From: CAZPQV01 sp964588705
GTDB taxonomy: Bacteria; Bacteroidota; Bacteroidia; Flavobacteriales; Weeksellaceae
Direction of reading: 5' to 3'
Assembly (NCBI GenBank): GCA_964588705.1
Contig: CAZPQV010000005.1
Coordinates: 10,538-74,537 of the forward strand
DNA length: 64,000 bases
The stretch's first letter is position 1; the number at the start of each line of letters is the position of its first letter. The position numbers were made by a program, and so were the translations under genes. Under the pieces are notes generated by a model that was given only the letters and a program-made list of their open reading frames with translations, ran no database searches and was not told where the DNA came from. Shown here in pieces: positions 8,843-17,252 of this stretch.

Positions 8843-9634
8843 CTAAATTTCTACCTCAATCACGTAACCTTCATGGCTCCTCACATTCATCACATTTCCG
8901 CCCTCAAATGAAAGATACTGTCCTTTTATTCCCTGTAGAACACCTTCAAATTCAGGGTTTTTATCAAGCGTAAAAGCAGTTATTTTTTCGGGAGCTTCAT
9001 AAGGGTAATCGAGTTTCCAGATTTCTTCCTCATGCTGATAGAATTTTTCGAAATCGGAAGGGAAATATTTTTTTATGTCTTCCCTGAAGTTGGCCAAATC
9101 CAAATCATCTTCATACTCATCCTGAAGCATTTTTTTGTAATTCGTTTTATCGGGAAGCTGTTCTTTTAGGGCAACTTCAATCATTCCGGCTTCGTAGCGG
9201 TTTTCGGTTCTTGCAATTGGTAGGGCAAAAGTTGCTCCCTGATCAATCCAACGCGTCGGAATCTGATGCACTCTTGTAACGCCCACTTTCACATCGCCGG
9301 TGTAAGCCAAATAAACGATGTGCGGCACCAACTGAATTTCCTTTTCCACCTCCAAATCGCGTTCTTCTTCTCCAAGATGAGCACGCGAAAGTTCCGGACG
9401 GATAATGGTTTCACTCGCATAAGGACTTTCGAAAAAACATTTTTTACAGAAACCCATTCGGAAGATTTTCTTGTCGCTGCCACAGTTTACGCACTGATAT
9501 CCTATATGCTTCAGTTTTATTTTCTTTCCAATCAGTTCATTCATGTGAATAAGATCTCCGGAAAGATTCAAATAATACTGAATAGGTTTATCATTGTAAG
9601 TGGACATTTTTAGAACCTGGCCTGTGAGCAGCAT
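8843..9634 (-). CDS. DUF2797 zinc-ribbon protein
   Basis: A 263-residue cytoplasmic protein. Near residue 48 there is a four-cysteine zinc ribbon (CVNCGSDKK then FCKKCF), followed by a segment IVYLAYTGDVKVGVTR and RWIDQGA that recalls the GIY-YIG fold of UvrC-like nucleases; this combination identifies DUF2797. No biochemical role is established for the family, so nuclease activity should not be assumed. The start is the ATG giving MLLTGQVLKM, which fits the family's opening G-x-L-x-K-M strand. It precedes the AsmA-like gene on the same strand with 64 bases between them and is divergent from the small membrane protein at 9695. Confidence 0.85.
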   Translation of the reverse strand: MLLTGQVLKMSTYNDKPIQYYLNLSGDLIHMNELIGKKIKLKHIGYQCVNCGSDKKIFRMGFCKKCFFESPYASETIIRPELSRAHLGEEERDLEVEKEIQLVPHIVYLAYTGDVKVGVTRVHQIPTRWIDQGATFALPIARTENRYEAGMIEVALKEQLPDKTNYKKMLQDEYEDDLDLANFREDIKKYFPSDFEKFYQHEEEIWKLDYPYEAPEKITAFTLDKNPEFEGVLQGIKGQYLSFEGGNVMNVRSHEGYVIEVEI

Positions 9635-9694
9635 AATTGTAAAATTTCAGTAAAAATAAGGAAAGAATTTTTATCTTCGTAGAAATCCATCAAC

Positions 9695-10108
9695 GTGAAA
9701 AGAAGAATTGTTTTGGTTTTGGGATTGTTCACTTTTGTTGGCTATCTGCTGATTGCGGTTTCTTACAATTCACGTTTTACCCAAAATATTTTTGCAGGAA
9801 TTCTCAAATCAATTGATATTTTAATTTATGAGAAACCGGTTTCTTTTCTGGATTTTATTAAAGATCCGTTCTTTTGGATTGCTGTTGTTCTTCTGTTTTT
9901 TCTGTATTCTGTTTTTACTTACAGAATTAATTTAATCTTAACCGCTTCCTTACTTTTGATTGGATTATGGGTTAAAAACCTCATTACTTTTGGTGGAATT
10001 ATTGATGTTGAAATGTATAAAATCTCATCATTAATGTTTTTTGTTGCGGTTTTCAGTTTGAATCTTTTTGCATTTCTCTATCCTGAAAAGTCGAATTCAA
10101 ATCACTAA
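9695..10108 (+). CDS. Four-helix membrane protein, unknown function
   Basis: A 137-residue hydrophobic protein starting with GTG (MKRRIVLVLG). Four transmembrane helices are visible at about residues 4-24, 60-80, 85-105 and 110-130, with positively charged ends placing the N-terminus in the cytoplasm. No conserved catalytic motif and no family I recognise. It ends 23 bases before the epimerase gene, so the two may be co-transcribed, which would make a role in surface polysaccharide export or anchoring possible, but that is only context. The TATCTTCG at 9672-9679 is a weak match to a -7 box. Confidence 0.65.
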   Translation: MKRRIVLVLGLFTFVGYLLIAVSYNSRFTQNIFAGILKSIDILIYEKPVSFLDFIKDPFFWIAVVLLFFLYSVFTYRINLILTASLLLIGLWVKNLITFGGIIDVEMYKISSLMFFVAVFSLNLFAFLYPEKSNSNH

Positions 10109-10131
10109 ATTTGTAATTCTAAAAAATACAG

Positions 10132-11154
10132 ATGATTTATCTCGTTACCGGAGGCAGTGGCTTTATTGGTTCCCATTTGGTAGAACATTTATTAAAAAAT
10201 GGACATTCTGTCATAAACATTGACAATTTTGATGATTTCTATGATTATAGAATAAAAATCAACAATACTTTGGAGTCCGTTGGAAAGCCAGCTGATTTTA
10301 GTTTTGAGAATAAAGAAAAGGATATTGAAAAGCTGATAAACATTACTGAATCAGAGCATTATCAGCTTTATTTTCAGGATATAAGAGATAGCGAAGGATT
10401 GAAAAAAATCTTTGCGAGCCATCCAATTTCTCAGGTTATCCATTTAGCCGCGCTTGCCGGCGTTCGTCCATCCATCGAAAGACCTTTGGAATATGAAGAA
10501 GTGAATATTCGTGGCACGATGAATCTTTGGGAACTGTGTAAGGAATTTAAAATTAATAAATTTATTAATGCCTCATCTTCAAGTGTTTACGGTAATAATG
10601 AAAAAACTCCTTTTGAAGAATCCGATAATGTAGATCAACCGATTTCACCTTACGCTGCGACAAAGAAAAGCACAGAAATTTTAGGTCACGTTTATCATCA
10701 TCTTTATGGAATTGATATGCTTCATCTGCGTTTCTTCACCGTTTACGGGCCACGACAGCGACCGGATTTAGCCATTCATAAATTTTCGAAACTCATCGCT
10801 GAAGGCAAGGAAATTCCATTTTACGGCGATGGAACAACTTCGCGAGATTACACGTTTATTGACGATATTATCGATGGCATTTTAAAATCAATCATTTATC
10901 TTGAGCGTCACGATGGCGTTTATGACATCATCAATCTCGGGGAAAGTAAAGTTGTCACGCTTCATGAAATGCTCGCTGCAATTGAATCGGAAATTGGGAA
11001 GCAAACTGCAAAAAAATCTTTACCAATGCAGCCCGGAGACGTTTCGAAAACCAATGCAGATATCACCAAAGCCAAATCAATAATCGGATATGCGCCAACC
11101 ACAGATTTTCAAAATGGCATAAAAAAATTTGTGGAATGGTTTTTGAGAAACTGA
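10132..11154 (+). CDS. NAD-dependent epimerase, UDP-glucuronate 4-epimerase type
   Basis: Extended short-chain dehydrogenase of 340 residues that inverts a hydroxyl at C4 of a UDP-sugar through a keto intermediate. Visible features are the Rossmann motif TGGSGFIGSH (residues 6-15), NIDNFDDFYDYRIK, which is characteristic of the UDP-glucuronate epimerase branch, SSSSVYG (about 148-154) and the catalytic Tyr-x-x-x-Lys in YAATKK (about 175-180). The insertion between residues 45 and 85 is longer than in GalE and is also seen in this branch. Substrate is inferred from family resemblance; GDP or dTDP-sugar enzymes are alternatives. No glycosyltransferase lies nearby in the window. Confidence 0.88.
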   Translation: MIYLVTGGSGFIGSHLVEHLLKNGHSVINIDNFDDFYDYRIKINNTLESVGKPADFSFENKEKDIEKLINITESEHYQLYFQDIRDSEGLKKIFASHPISQVIHLAALAGVRPSIERPLEYEEVNIRGTMNLWELCKEFKINKFINASSSSVYGNNEKTPFEESDNVDQPISPYAATKKSTEILGHVYHHLYGIDMLHLRFFTVYGPRQRPDLAIHKFSKLIAEGKEIPFYGDGTTSRDYTFIDDIIDGILKSIIYLERHDGVYDIINLGESKVVTLHEMLAAIESEIGKQTAKKSLPMQPGDVSKTNADITKAKSIIGYAPTTDFQNGIKKFVEWFLRN

Positions 11155-11280
11155 CGCATAAGTGAGCACAAGTTCCTCCTAAATCAGAGGTTTCGATAAG
11201 ATACAGTTTGTATTAAAAAATTGTTAATTTAAAAACCCTCGTCAGATTTGCAAAAAGATTGAAAATCAATGGGAAAAAGC

Positions 11281-11310
11281 TTTGAAATCTCACCTATTTT
11301 TATACTTTTG
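11281..11310 (+). promoter_or_regulatory. Promoter of the small acidic protein gene
   Basis: TTTG at 11281-11284, 18 bases, then TACTTTTG at 11303-11310: full agreement with the Bacteroidetes primary-sigma consensus. The predicted start lies about 10-15 bases before the ATG at 11328. Confidence 0.7.
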
Positions 11311-11327
11311 CAAAAAATTAGAAAATT

Positions 11328-11549
11328 ATGTATTGGACACTAGAATTAGCATCTTATCTTAGCGACGCTCCTTGGCCGATGACGAAGGCAGAGCTTATTG
11401 ATTATGCAATTAGAACCGGCGCACCAATGGAAGTTGTAGAAAACCTTCAGGCAATCGAGGACGAGGGTGAAATCTACGAGTCTATCGAAGAGGTTTGGAG
11501 TGATTATCCAACCGATGAAGATTTCCTTTGGAACGAAGACGAATACTAA
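11328..11549 (+). CDS. Small acidic DUF2795-like protein
   Basis: A 73-residue, strongly acidic protein (net about -17 by eye) opening MYWTLELASYLSDAPWPMTKAEL and ending in DEDFLWNEDEY. The region PMTKAELIDYAIRTGAPMEVVENLQAIEDEG is the DUF2795 type helix-turn-helix-like fold found in small actinobacterial and Bacteroidetes proteins of unknown role. It has its own well-formed promoter and its own terminator, so it is an independent unit, probably well expressed. Its position just before secA is not evidence of a role in secretion because the terminator separates them. Confidence 0.88.
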   Translation: MYWTLELASYLSDAPWPMTKAELIDYAIRTGAPMEVVENLQAIEDEGEIYESIEEVWSDYPTDEDFLWNEDEY

Positions 11550-11554
11550 AAAAT

Positions 11555-11587
11555 AAAGCTTTAAGCTATAGGTTTAAAGCTTTTTTT
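11555..11587 (+). terminator. Intrinsic terminator
   Basis: Arms AAAGCTTTAA (11555-11564) and TTAAAGCTTT (11574-11583) with a 9-base loop and a run of seven T. Confidence 0.75.
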
Positions 11588-11650
11588 GATATTGAATTAA
11601 ACAGCACCAAAAGTGCATCTGCTGCATATTGCAGTAAAAAATAAAATTAT

Positions 11651-14600
11651 ATGAGTTTTTTAGATACAGTTCTGAAAGGTTTTCTTGGAGATAAAAATGC
11701 CAAGGACCTTAAAGAAGTAAAAAAAGTTGTTGCAAAAATAAAAGCAGTTGAACCAAACATTCAGCAGCTTACAGATGATGGATTACGTGAAAAAACTGCT
11801 GAGTTTAAGGAGAAGATAAAAACAGCAACAGCAAATATTACATCGCAGATAGATGCCGTAAAAGAACAGATAAAAACCACAACGGATATCGATCAGAAAG
11901 AAGCACTTTTCGCTAAAGTAGAAGCTTTGAAGAAAGATTCCTACGAAATTGAAGAAAAGGTTTTGGCAGAAATTCTTCCCGAAGCTTTCTCTCTGATTAA
12001 AGAAACTGCAAGACGTCTTGCCGAAAATGGAGGACTTACGGTAACGGCTACCGAAATGGATAAAAATCTTGCAGAAACTAAAGACTTCGTTGAGATCAAA
12101 GGAAATCAGGCGTTTTATAAAAATTCTTGGAACGCCGCAGGAACACCGGTAGTTTGGGATATGGTGCATTACGATGTGCAGTATATCGGTGGGGTTGTAC
12201 TTCACAGCGGTAAAATCGCAGAGATGGCAACCGGTGAAGGTAAAACCCTTGTTGGAACATTACCGATTTACCTGAACGCACTTCCTGGAAGAGGGGTTCA
12301 CGTAGTTACGGTGAACGACTATCTTGCAAAAAGGGACTCCGCTTGGATGGGACCAATTTATCAGTTCCACGGACTTTCAATTGACTGTATCGACAACCAC
12401 CAGCCTAACTCCGACGGAAGAAGAAAAGCATACAACTCAGACATTACTTACGGAACCAACAACGAATTTGGTTTCGATTATCTGAGAGATAACATGGTAA
12501 CTTCACCTAACGAACTCGTTCAGAGGGAATTAAACTTCGCCATCGTCGATGAGGTTGACTCTGTTTTGATAGATGATGCAAGAACACCGCTTATTATTTC
12601 GGGACCGGTTCCTCAGGGCGACCGTCAGGAATTTGATGTTCTTAAGCCTTCTGTTGACAGAATCGTTGAAGTTCAGAAAAAAACAATTACTCATATTTTT
12701 AACGAAGCTAAGAAACTCATTCAGGCAGGAAATACTACTGAAGGTGGATTCAAATTGCTTCAGGCATTCAGAGGTTTACCAAAATCAAGACCTTTAATTA
12801 AGTTCCTTTCCGAAACCGGAAACAAAGCATTACTTCAGAAAACTGAGGCATTCTATATGCAGGATAACAACCGCGAGATGCCGAAAGTAGATAAAGACCT
12901 TTACTTTGTAATCGACGAGAAAAACAATCAAATCGACCTTACAGATAAAGGAATTGAATATATGTCTGCCGGAAACGAGGATAAAGATTTCTTCGTTCTT
13001 CAGGACATCGGAACTGAAATCGCGGAACTGGAAGCGAAAAACCTTCCGAAAGATGAGGAGTTCGCTGCAAAAGAAGAACTTTTCAAAAATTTTGCTGAAA
13101 AATCAGAGCGCGTTCATACCATGAACCAACTTCTGAAAGCATATACACTTTTCGAAAAAGACGACGAATACGTGGTAATCGACGGCGAAGTGAAAATCGT
13201 TGATGAGCAAACCGGACGTATTATGGAAGGAAGACGTTATTCCGACGGACTTCACCAGGCTATTGAAGCGAAAGAAAATGTAAAGATTGAAGCCGCAACC
13301 CAAACGTTTGCCACCATAACTTTGCAGAACTATTTCCGTATGTACAACAAACTTGCGGGAATGACCGGTACTGCGGAAACAGAGGCAGGCGAATTCTGGG
13401 AAATCTATAAACTGGATGTTGTGGTAATTCCTACCAACAGACCAATTCAGAGAGACGACAGACAGGATTTGGTTTACAAAACCAACCGCGAAAAATATAA
13501 CGCTGTTATCGAAGAAATTGAAAGATTAACCGCTGCCGGAAGACCGGTTCTTGTGGGAACAACATCGGTTGAGATTTCACAGTTGCTTTCGAGAGCATTG
13601 AATTTAAGAAAAATTCAGCACCAGGTTCTGAACGCAAAACTTCACAAGAAAGAAGCTGATATTGTTGCAGAAGCAGGGCGCCCGGGAGTTGTAACGATTG
13701 CAACAAATATGGCAGGTCGTGGTACCGACATTAAGCTGAGAGAAGGCGTAAAAGATGCAGGAGGTTTAGCAATTATCGGTACAGAAAGACACGACTCCAG
13801 ACGTGTTGACAGACAGTTGAGAGGTCGTGCAGGACGTCAGGGAGACCCTGGAAGTTCGCAGTTTTATGTTTCTTTGGAAGACAATTTGATGCGTCTTTTC
13901 GGTTCGGAAAGAATTGCTAAAATGATGGACAGAATGGGGCACAAAGAAGGTGAAGTTATTCAGCATTCAATGATTACCAAGTCTATCGAAAGAGCGCAGA
14001 AAAAAGTTGAGGAAAACAACTTCGGTATTCGTAAAAGATTGCTTGAATACGATGATGTAATGAACAAACAGCGTGACGTAATCTATAAAAAACGTAAAAA
14101 CGCTCTCTTCGGAGATCACTTGAGCTACGACATCACCAATATGATTTTTGATGTTTCGCAATCTATTGTGAGCAAAGGAAAAGTGGAGGGAGATTTCAAG
14201 GAATTCGAATACGAACTTATTAAGAATTTCACAATGCAGTCGCCTGTAAATGAAGGCGAATTCAAGAAAGGAACAGTAGCTGAACTGACTAAAAAGGTAT
14301 TTGCTGCAGCACAGGAAGATTACAGAAAACGTCTTGAACTGATGAAAGAGAAAGCATTCCCAATCATTGAGAATGTATATCAGAATCAGGGGCAGATGTT
14401 CAAAATGATTCAGGTTCCGTTTACCGACGGTCACAAAACGATGACGATTGTAACTAATCTTGAACAGGCTTACGAAAGTGGGTGCCAGACTTTAGTTGAT
14501 GATTTCGAAAAGAACATCACCCTTTCCATCATCGATGAAAACTGGAAAACTCACCTTCGTGAAATGGACGATTTAAGACGTTCTTCTCAAGGAGCGGTTT

Positions 14601-14722
14601 ACGAACAGAAAGATCCGCTTGTGATTTACAAACAGGAATCGTTCTATCTGTTCAGCGAAATGATGGATAAGATTAATAAAGAAACAATTTCGTTCCTGTA
14701 TAAAGGAGAAATTCCTGCATAA
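11651..14722 (+). CDS. secA: Preprotein translocase ATPase SecA
   Basis: Motor ATPase of the Sec pathway, pushing unfolded preproteins through SecYEG. The 1023 residues include Walker A MATGEGKT (192-199), the DEVDSVLIDDARTPLIISGP segment, the SERVHTMNQLLKAY and DEQTGRIMEGRRYSDGLHQAIEAKE pieces, GTTSVEIS and the GRGTDIKL / RRVDRQLRGRAGRQGDPGSSQF motif VI of the second nucleotide-binding domain. There is a long insertion, about residues 330-490, in the preprotein cross-linking region compared with E. coli, as usual in Bacteroidetes. The protein stops at ISFLYKGEIPA and lacks the C-terminal zinc-binding SEC-C motif. The upstream gene has its own terminator, and another terminator follows secA, so this is monocistronic. 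Confidence 0.98.
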   Translation: MSFLDTVLKGFLGDKNAKDLKEVKKVVAKIKAVEPNIQQLTDDGLREKTAEFKEKIKTATANITSQIDAVKEQIKTTTDIDQKEALFAKVEALKKDSYEIEEKVLAEILPEAFSLIKETARRLAENGGLTVTATEMDKNLAETKDFVEIKGNQAFYKNSWNAAGTPVVWDMVHYDVQYIGGVVLHSGKIAEMATGEGKTLVGTLPIYLNALPGRGVHVVTVNDYLAKRDSAWMGPIYQFHGLSIDCIDNHQPNSDGRRKAYNSDITYGTNNEFGFDYLRDNMVTSPNELVQRELNFAIVDEVDSVLIDDARTPLIISGPVPQGDRQEFDVLKPSVDRIVEVQKKTITHIFNEAKKLIQAGNTTEGGFKLLQAFRGLPKSRPLIKFLSETGNKALLQKTEAFYMQDNNREMPKVDKDLYFVIDEKNNQIDLTDKGIEYMSAGNEDKDFFVLQDIGTEIAELEAKNLPKDEEFAAKEELFKNFAEKSERVHTMNQLLKAYTLFEKDDEYVVIDGEVKIVDEQTGRIMEGRRYSDGLHQAIEAKENVKIEAATQTFATITLQNYFRMYNKLAGMTGTAETEAGEFWEIYKLDVVVIPTNRPIQRDDRQDLVYKTNREKYNAVIEEIERLTAAGRPVLVGTTSVEISQLLSRALNLRKIQHQVLNAKLHKKEADIVAEAGRPGVVTIATNMAGRGTDIKLREGVKDAGGLAIIGTERHDSRRVDRQLRGRAGRQGDPGSSQFYVSLEDNLMRLFGSERIAKMMDRMGHKEGEVIQHSMITKSIERAQKKVEENNFGIRKRLLEYDDVMNKQRDVIYKKRKNALFGDHLSYDITNMIFDVSQSIVSKGKVEGDFKEFEYELIKNFTMQSPVNEGEFKKGTVAELTKKVFAAAQEDYRKRLELMKEKAFPIIENVYQNQGQMFKMIQVPFTDGHKTMTIVTNLEQAYESGCQTLVDDFEKNITLSIIDENWKTHLREMDDLRRSSQGAVYEQKDPLVIYKQESFYLFSEMMDKINKETISFLYKGEIPA

Positions 14723-14744
14723 CTAAAGGAGATCTAAATATTAG

Positions 14745-14778
14745 AAATCCGGCGGACTACAGCTCTGCTGGATTTTTT
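14745..14778 (+). terminator. Intrinsic terminator of secA
   Basis: Twelve-pair stem (14745-14756 with 14764-14775, two G-U pairs in RNA), 7-base loop, followed by six T. Confidence 0.85.
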
Positions 14779-14868
14779 ATGTCTAATATCATTAATTCCT
14801 AAAATGTGACATTTAACCGCATTCAAGTATTAAATTTTTATTAAATTTATTGTCTTAATTTATTATTA

Positions 14869-15840
14869 ATGGCATTAATAGATTTGTCGAAGCAGGTTGC
14901 TTTAGGAATAGATATTGGCGGAACTAATACCAAGTTTGGACTGGTAAACCACCGAGGCGAAATACTTGCAAAAGACTCTTTAAAAACTGATGAATATGAT
15001 AAGGCTGAAGACTTTATCGATGCACTTTACAATAAAATAAAACCTCTGATAGACGAACATTGTTCCGATAAAGTAATCGAAGGAATTGGCGTAGGTGCGC
15101 CAAATGCCAACTACTATCGCGGGACGATTGAATATGCACCAAACCTTAAATGGAATGGAATTATAAATTTTGCGGAATTGATGACCGCCCAGTTTGGTTA
15201 TCCTTGCAAAATGACCAATGATGCCAACGCCGCAGCACTGGGAGAAATGCAGTATGGTGCAGCAAGAGGCATGAAAGACTTCATCATGATCACTCTTGGA
15301 ACCGGTGTCGGAAGTGGAATTGTTTGTGGTGGAAACTTGGTTTACGGTCACGATGGTTTTGCCGGAGAATTAGGTCACACTATTGTAAAACCAAATGGTA
15401 GAAAACATTGGAGCACCGATTCGGAAGGAAGTTTGGAAGCCTATGCATCTGCAACAGGAATCGCCATCACTGCGAAGAAAATGCGTGCCGAATTCCCGGA
15501 ATCTATGCTGAATGAATATGCGGAGGAAGATATTAATTCCAAGACAGTACATGAATGTGCGTTGAAAGGAGATCCTACAGCCATAGAAGTTTTCAGATAT
15601 ACCGGACAGAAACTTGGTGAAGCACTGGCAAACTTTGTAATGTTTTCGTCTCCGGAAGCGATTCTTCTTTTTGGAGGCGTAATTAAAGCCGGAGATTTCA
15701 TCCTGAAACCTACAAAGCTTCATATGGAACGCAATTTACTTCCAATTTTCAGAGGAAAAGTGAAGCTGGTTTTCAGTGAACTGGATGAGGCCGATGCTGC
15801 AATTTTAGGTGCAAGCGCGTTAGTTTGGGAGAGCAAGTAA
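14869..15840 (+). CDS. ROK-family sugar kinase (glucokinase type)
   Basis: ATP-dependent hexose kinase fold. The 323-residue protein has the phosphate-1 loop ALGIDIGGTNTKFG (residues 11-24), the catalytic Asp in MTNDANAAALGE (about residues 115-125) and the TLGTGVGSGIV adenosine motif. Length fits bacterial ROK glucokinases. The unusual point is the second ROK signature: the usual C-x-C-G-x-x-G-C-x-E zinc site is here GRKHWSTDSEGSLEAYAS, with no cysteine. The conserved GELGH His just before it remains. Substrate (glucose, N-acetylglucosamine or N-acetylmannosamine) cannot be decided. Transcription is probably separate, after the secA terminator. Confidence 0.88.
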   Translation: MALIDLSKQVALGIDIGGTNTKFGLVNHRGEILAKDSLKTDEYDKAEDFIDALYNKIKPLIDEHCSDKVIEGIGVGAPNANYYRGTIEYAPNLKWNGIINFAELMTAQFGYPCKMTNDANAAALGEMQYGAARGMKDFIMITLGTGVGSGIVCGGNLVYGHDGFAGELGHTIVKPNGRKHWSTDSEGSLEAYASATGIAITAKKMRAEFPESMLNEYAEEDINSKTVHECALKGDPTAIEVFRYTGQKLGEALANFVMFSSPEAILLFGGVIKAGDFILKPTKLHMERNLLPIFRGKVKLVFSELDEADAAILGASALVWESK

Positions 15841-15861
15841 GTGATAAATAAAACATTATAT

Positions 15862-15894
15862 TTGAACGCACCGGTTTTTTATTGGTACGTTCAA
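15862..15894 (+). other. Hairpin in the spacer before msrA
   Basis: Arms 15862-15872 and 15884-15894 (TTGAACGCACC / GGTACGTTCAA, one mismatch). The T run is in the loop rather than after the stem, so terminator function is doubtful. Confidence 0.4.
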
Positions 15895-15915
15895 TATTAT
15901 ATATAATAAGAACAA

Positions 15916-16584
15916 ATGGTTTCTCTTCAGAATTTTGCTAAGTTTTTTCTAATTTTGGGAGCAGCAATGCTGGTTTCCTGCAACAGTGTGGATCAGAAAC
16001 CGGTACAATTAAAATCAAATAAAATGAATATTGATAAAAATAATCTTGAATATATCGTATTTGGCGGCGGATGCTTTTGGTGTGTTGAAAGTTGTTTCAA
16101 CATGTTGAAAGGTGTGGATGCTGCGGTTTCAGGATATTCGGGCGGACATAAGGCAAACCCAACTTATGAAGAAGTTTGCACCGGAGAAACCGGACACGCA
16201 GAAGTAGTTCAGCTTGCCTACGATCCGAAAATCATTTCTTATGAACAGTTGATGGAAGTGTTTTTCTTCCTTCACGATCCAACCCAATTGAACAGACAGG
16301 GAAATGACATTGGAACACAATACCGTTCAGTAATTTTCTATAAAGATGATGCAGAGAAAACCAAAGCCGAAGCTGCATTGAAAAAATCGGAAGAATCAGG
16401 AAAATGGCCGGGGAAATACGTCACTGAATTTGCCAAGCTTGAGAAATTCTGGCCTGCGGAAGAATATCATCAGGGATATTATTGGGAAAACCCAAATACA
16501 CCGTATTGCTCGGCAGTTGTAGGTCCGAAGATTCAGAAATTTCAAAAATATTTTGGAGAGAAAGGTTGGTTAGAAACTGAATAG
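15916..16584 (+). CDS. msrA: Peptide-methionine (S)-S-oxide reductase MsrA, lipoprotein form
   Basis: Reduces methionine-S-sulfoxide in oxidised proteins. The 222-residue product carries a lipoprotein signal (FFLILGAAMLVSC, Cys22), so the enzyme is expected in the periplasm or outer membrane rather than the cytosol. The catalytic motif GGGCFWCVE has nucleophile Cys53 with Cys56; the family pattern SGYSGGHKANPTYEEVCTGETGHAE follows, then the FWPAEEYHQGYY segment. Length beyond the signal matches MsrA. Envelope MsrA proteins repair surface proteins after oxidant attack. Electron donors are not in the window. Confidence 0.95.
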   Translation: MVSLQNFAKFFLILGAAMLVSCNSVDQKPVQLKSNKMNIDKNNLEYIVFGGGCFWCVESCFNMLKGVDAAVSGYSGGHKANPTYEEVCTGETGHAEVVQLAYDPKIISYEQLMEVFFFLHDPTQLNRQGNDIGTQYRSVIFYKDDAEKTKAEAALKKSEESGKWPGKYVTEFAKLEKFWPAEEYHQGYYWENPNTPYCSAVVGPKIQKFQKYFGEKGWLETE

Positions 16585-16588
16585 TAAC

Positions 16589-16650
16589 AGACCATTACGT
16601 TCATTAAGAAAATTTAAAAAACTTAATCGCTTAATGGTCTTAATGGTTTC
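16589..16650. repeat. AACCATTAAG-type spacer repeat, copy 1
   Basis: The spacer between convergent msrA and the DUF3267 gene is built from recurring words CATTAAG, CTTAAT and TTAATGGT on both strands, with GACCATTA (about 16590) and TAATGGTC (about 16632) inverted to each other. The same words form the hairpin at 18341-18400. Confidence 0.6.
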
Positions 16651-17200
16651 AAGCATCTTTCCTGTAAATCCAGCAACCGGCTTCGTTCGGGTGATCCTGA
16701 ACATAGTCTTCGGGATTTTCTTTTTTGATGAGGTCGTAAATCATTAAATCGCCGGCAGCACCACCACTTAAAATAATTCCGAAAATGGTGAGCAGCGCAC
16801 TACCGGTTAGTAATCCGATAATTGCCGGAATAATTCCAACAAAAATCAATGGAGTCAAAAGTGCGATGGTGTATTGCTTTATTTTCAAAGGTTCTTTGCA
16901 GTGGGCATAAGGAGCAAGTGCTTTCCACATAATCCCGAATTTCACCGACCTGAAACCGTTTTTTGCATACCGTGCAAAGAAAATCCCATGAACCAGTTCG
17001 TGAAGGATAATTCCTGTAACAAACAAAAGAAAAGGAAAAGCATAATCGATAATTTTCTTTCCGGTTNNNNNNNNNNAAAGATAAGGAACTGCAAAAATTA
17101 CCGCAAAGAAAATCAAGTAATAAAGTGCTTTCACATTGGCTTTTACAAGATCAATGGTCAGCATTTCCTTTTCGTAATTTTCAAAATTCTTATCGTTCAT
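16649..17200 (-). CDS. DUF3267 putative zinc metalloprotease, interrupted by an assembly gap
   Basis: Membrane protein with a zincin motif HELVHG (about residues 90-95) followed by RSVKFGIMWKALAPYAHCKEPLKIKQY, the DUF3267 signature in which the His of the HCKEPL segment is strongly conserved. Hydrophobic stretches flank the motif (YYLIFFAVIFAVPYL, FPFLLFVTGIIL, ALLTPLIFVGIIPAIIGLL, LLTIFGIILSGGAAGD), so the active site is in or near the membrane, as in site-2 proteases. I start at the ATG complementary to 17198-17200; the frame extends one TTG further. Ten N at 17067-17076 fall inside the first membrane region, so a few residues are unknown. About 183 residues. Substrates are unknown. Confidence 0.85.
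   Translation of the reverse strand: MNDKNFENYEKEMLTIDLVKANVKALYYLIFFAVIFAVPYLXXXXTGKKIIDYAFPFLLFVTGIILHELVHGIFFARYAKNGFRSVKFGIMWKALAPYAHCKEPLKIKQYTIALLTPLIFVGIIPAIIGLLTGSALLTIFGIILSGGAAGDLMIYDLIKKENPEDYVQDHPNEAGCWIYRKDA
17067..17076. other. Assembly gap (10 N)
   Basis: Ten undetermined bases. The flanking reading frame continues only if the true length is 10 modulo 3, which cannot be checked; the round number suggests a scaffold placeholder. Confidence 0.99.
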
Positions 17201-17252
17201 AATCAAATTTACATTTTTTCACATGCTCCAACTCTCCCATTCTCCAACTCAA

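Noticed and set aside
13967..14434. 155-codon minus-strand frame within secA
   Set aside because: Antisense shadow of the conserved SecA C-terminal region, with Phe/Leu-rich composition typical of reverse reading of Lys/Glu codons.
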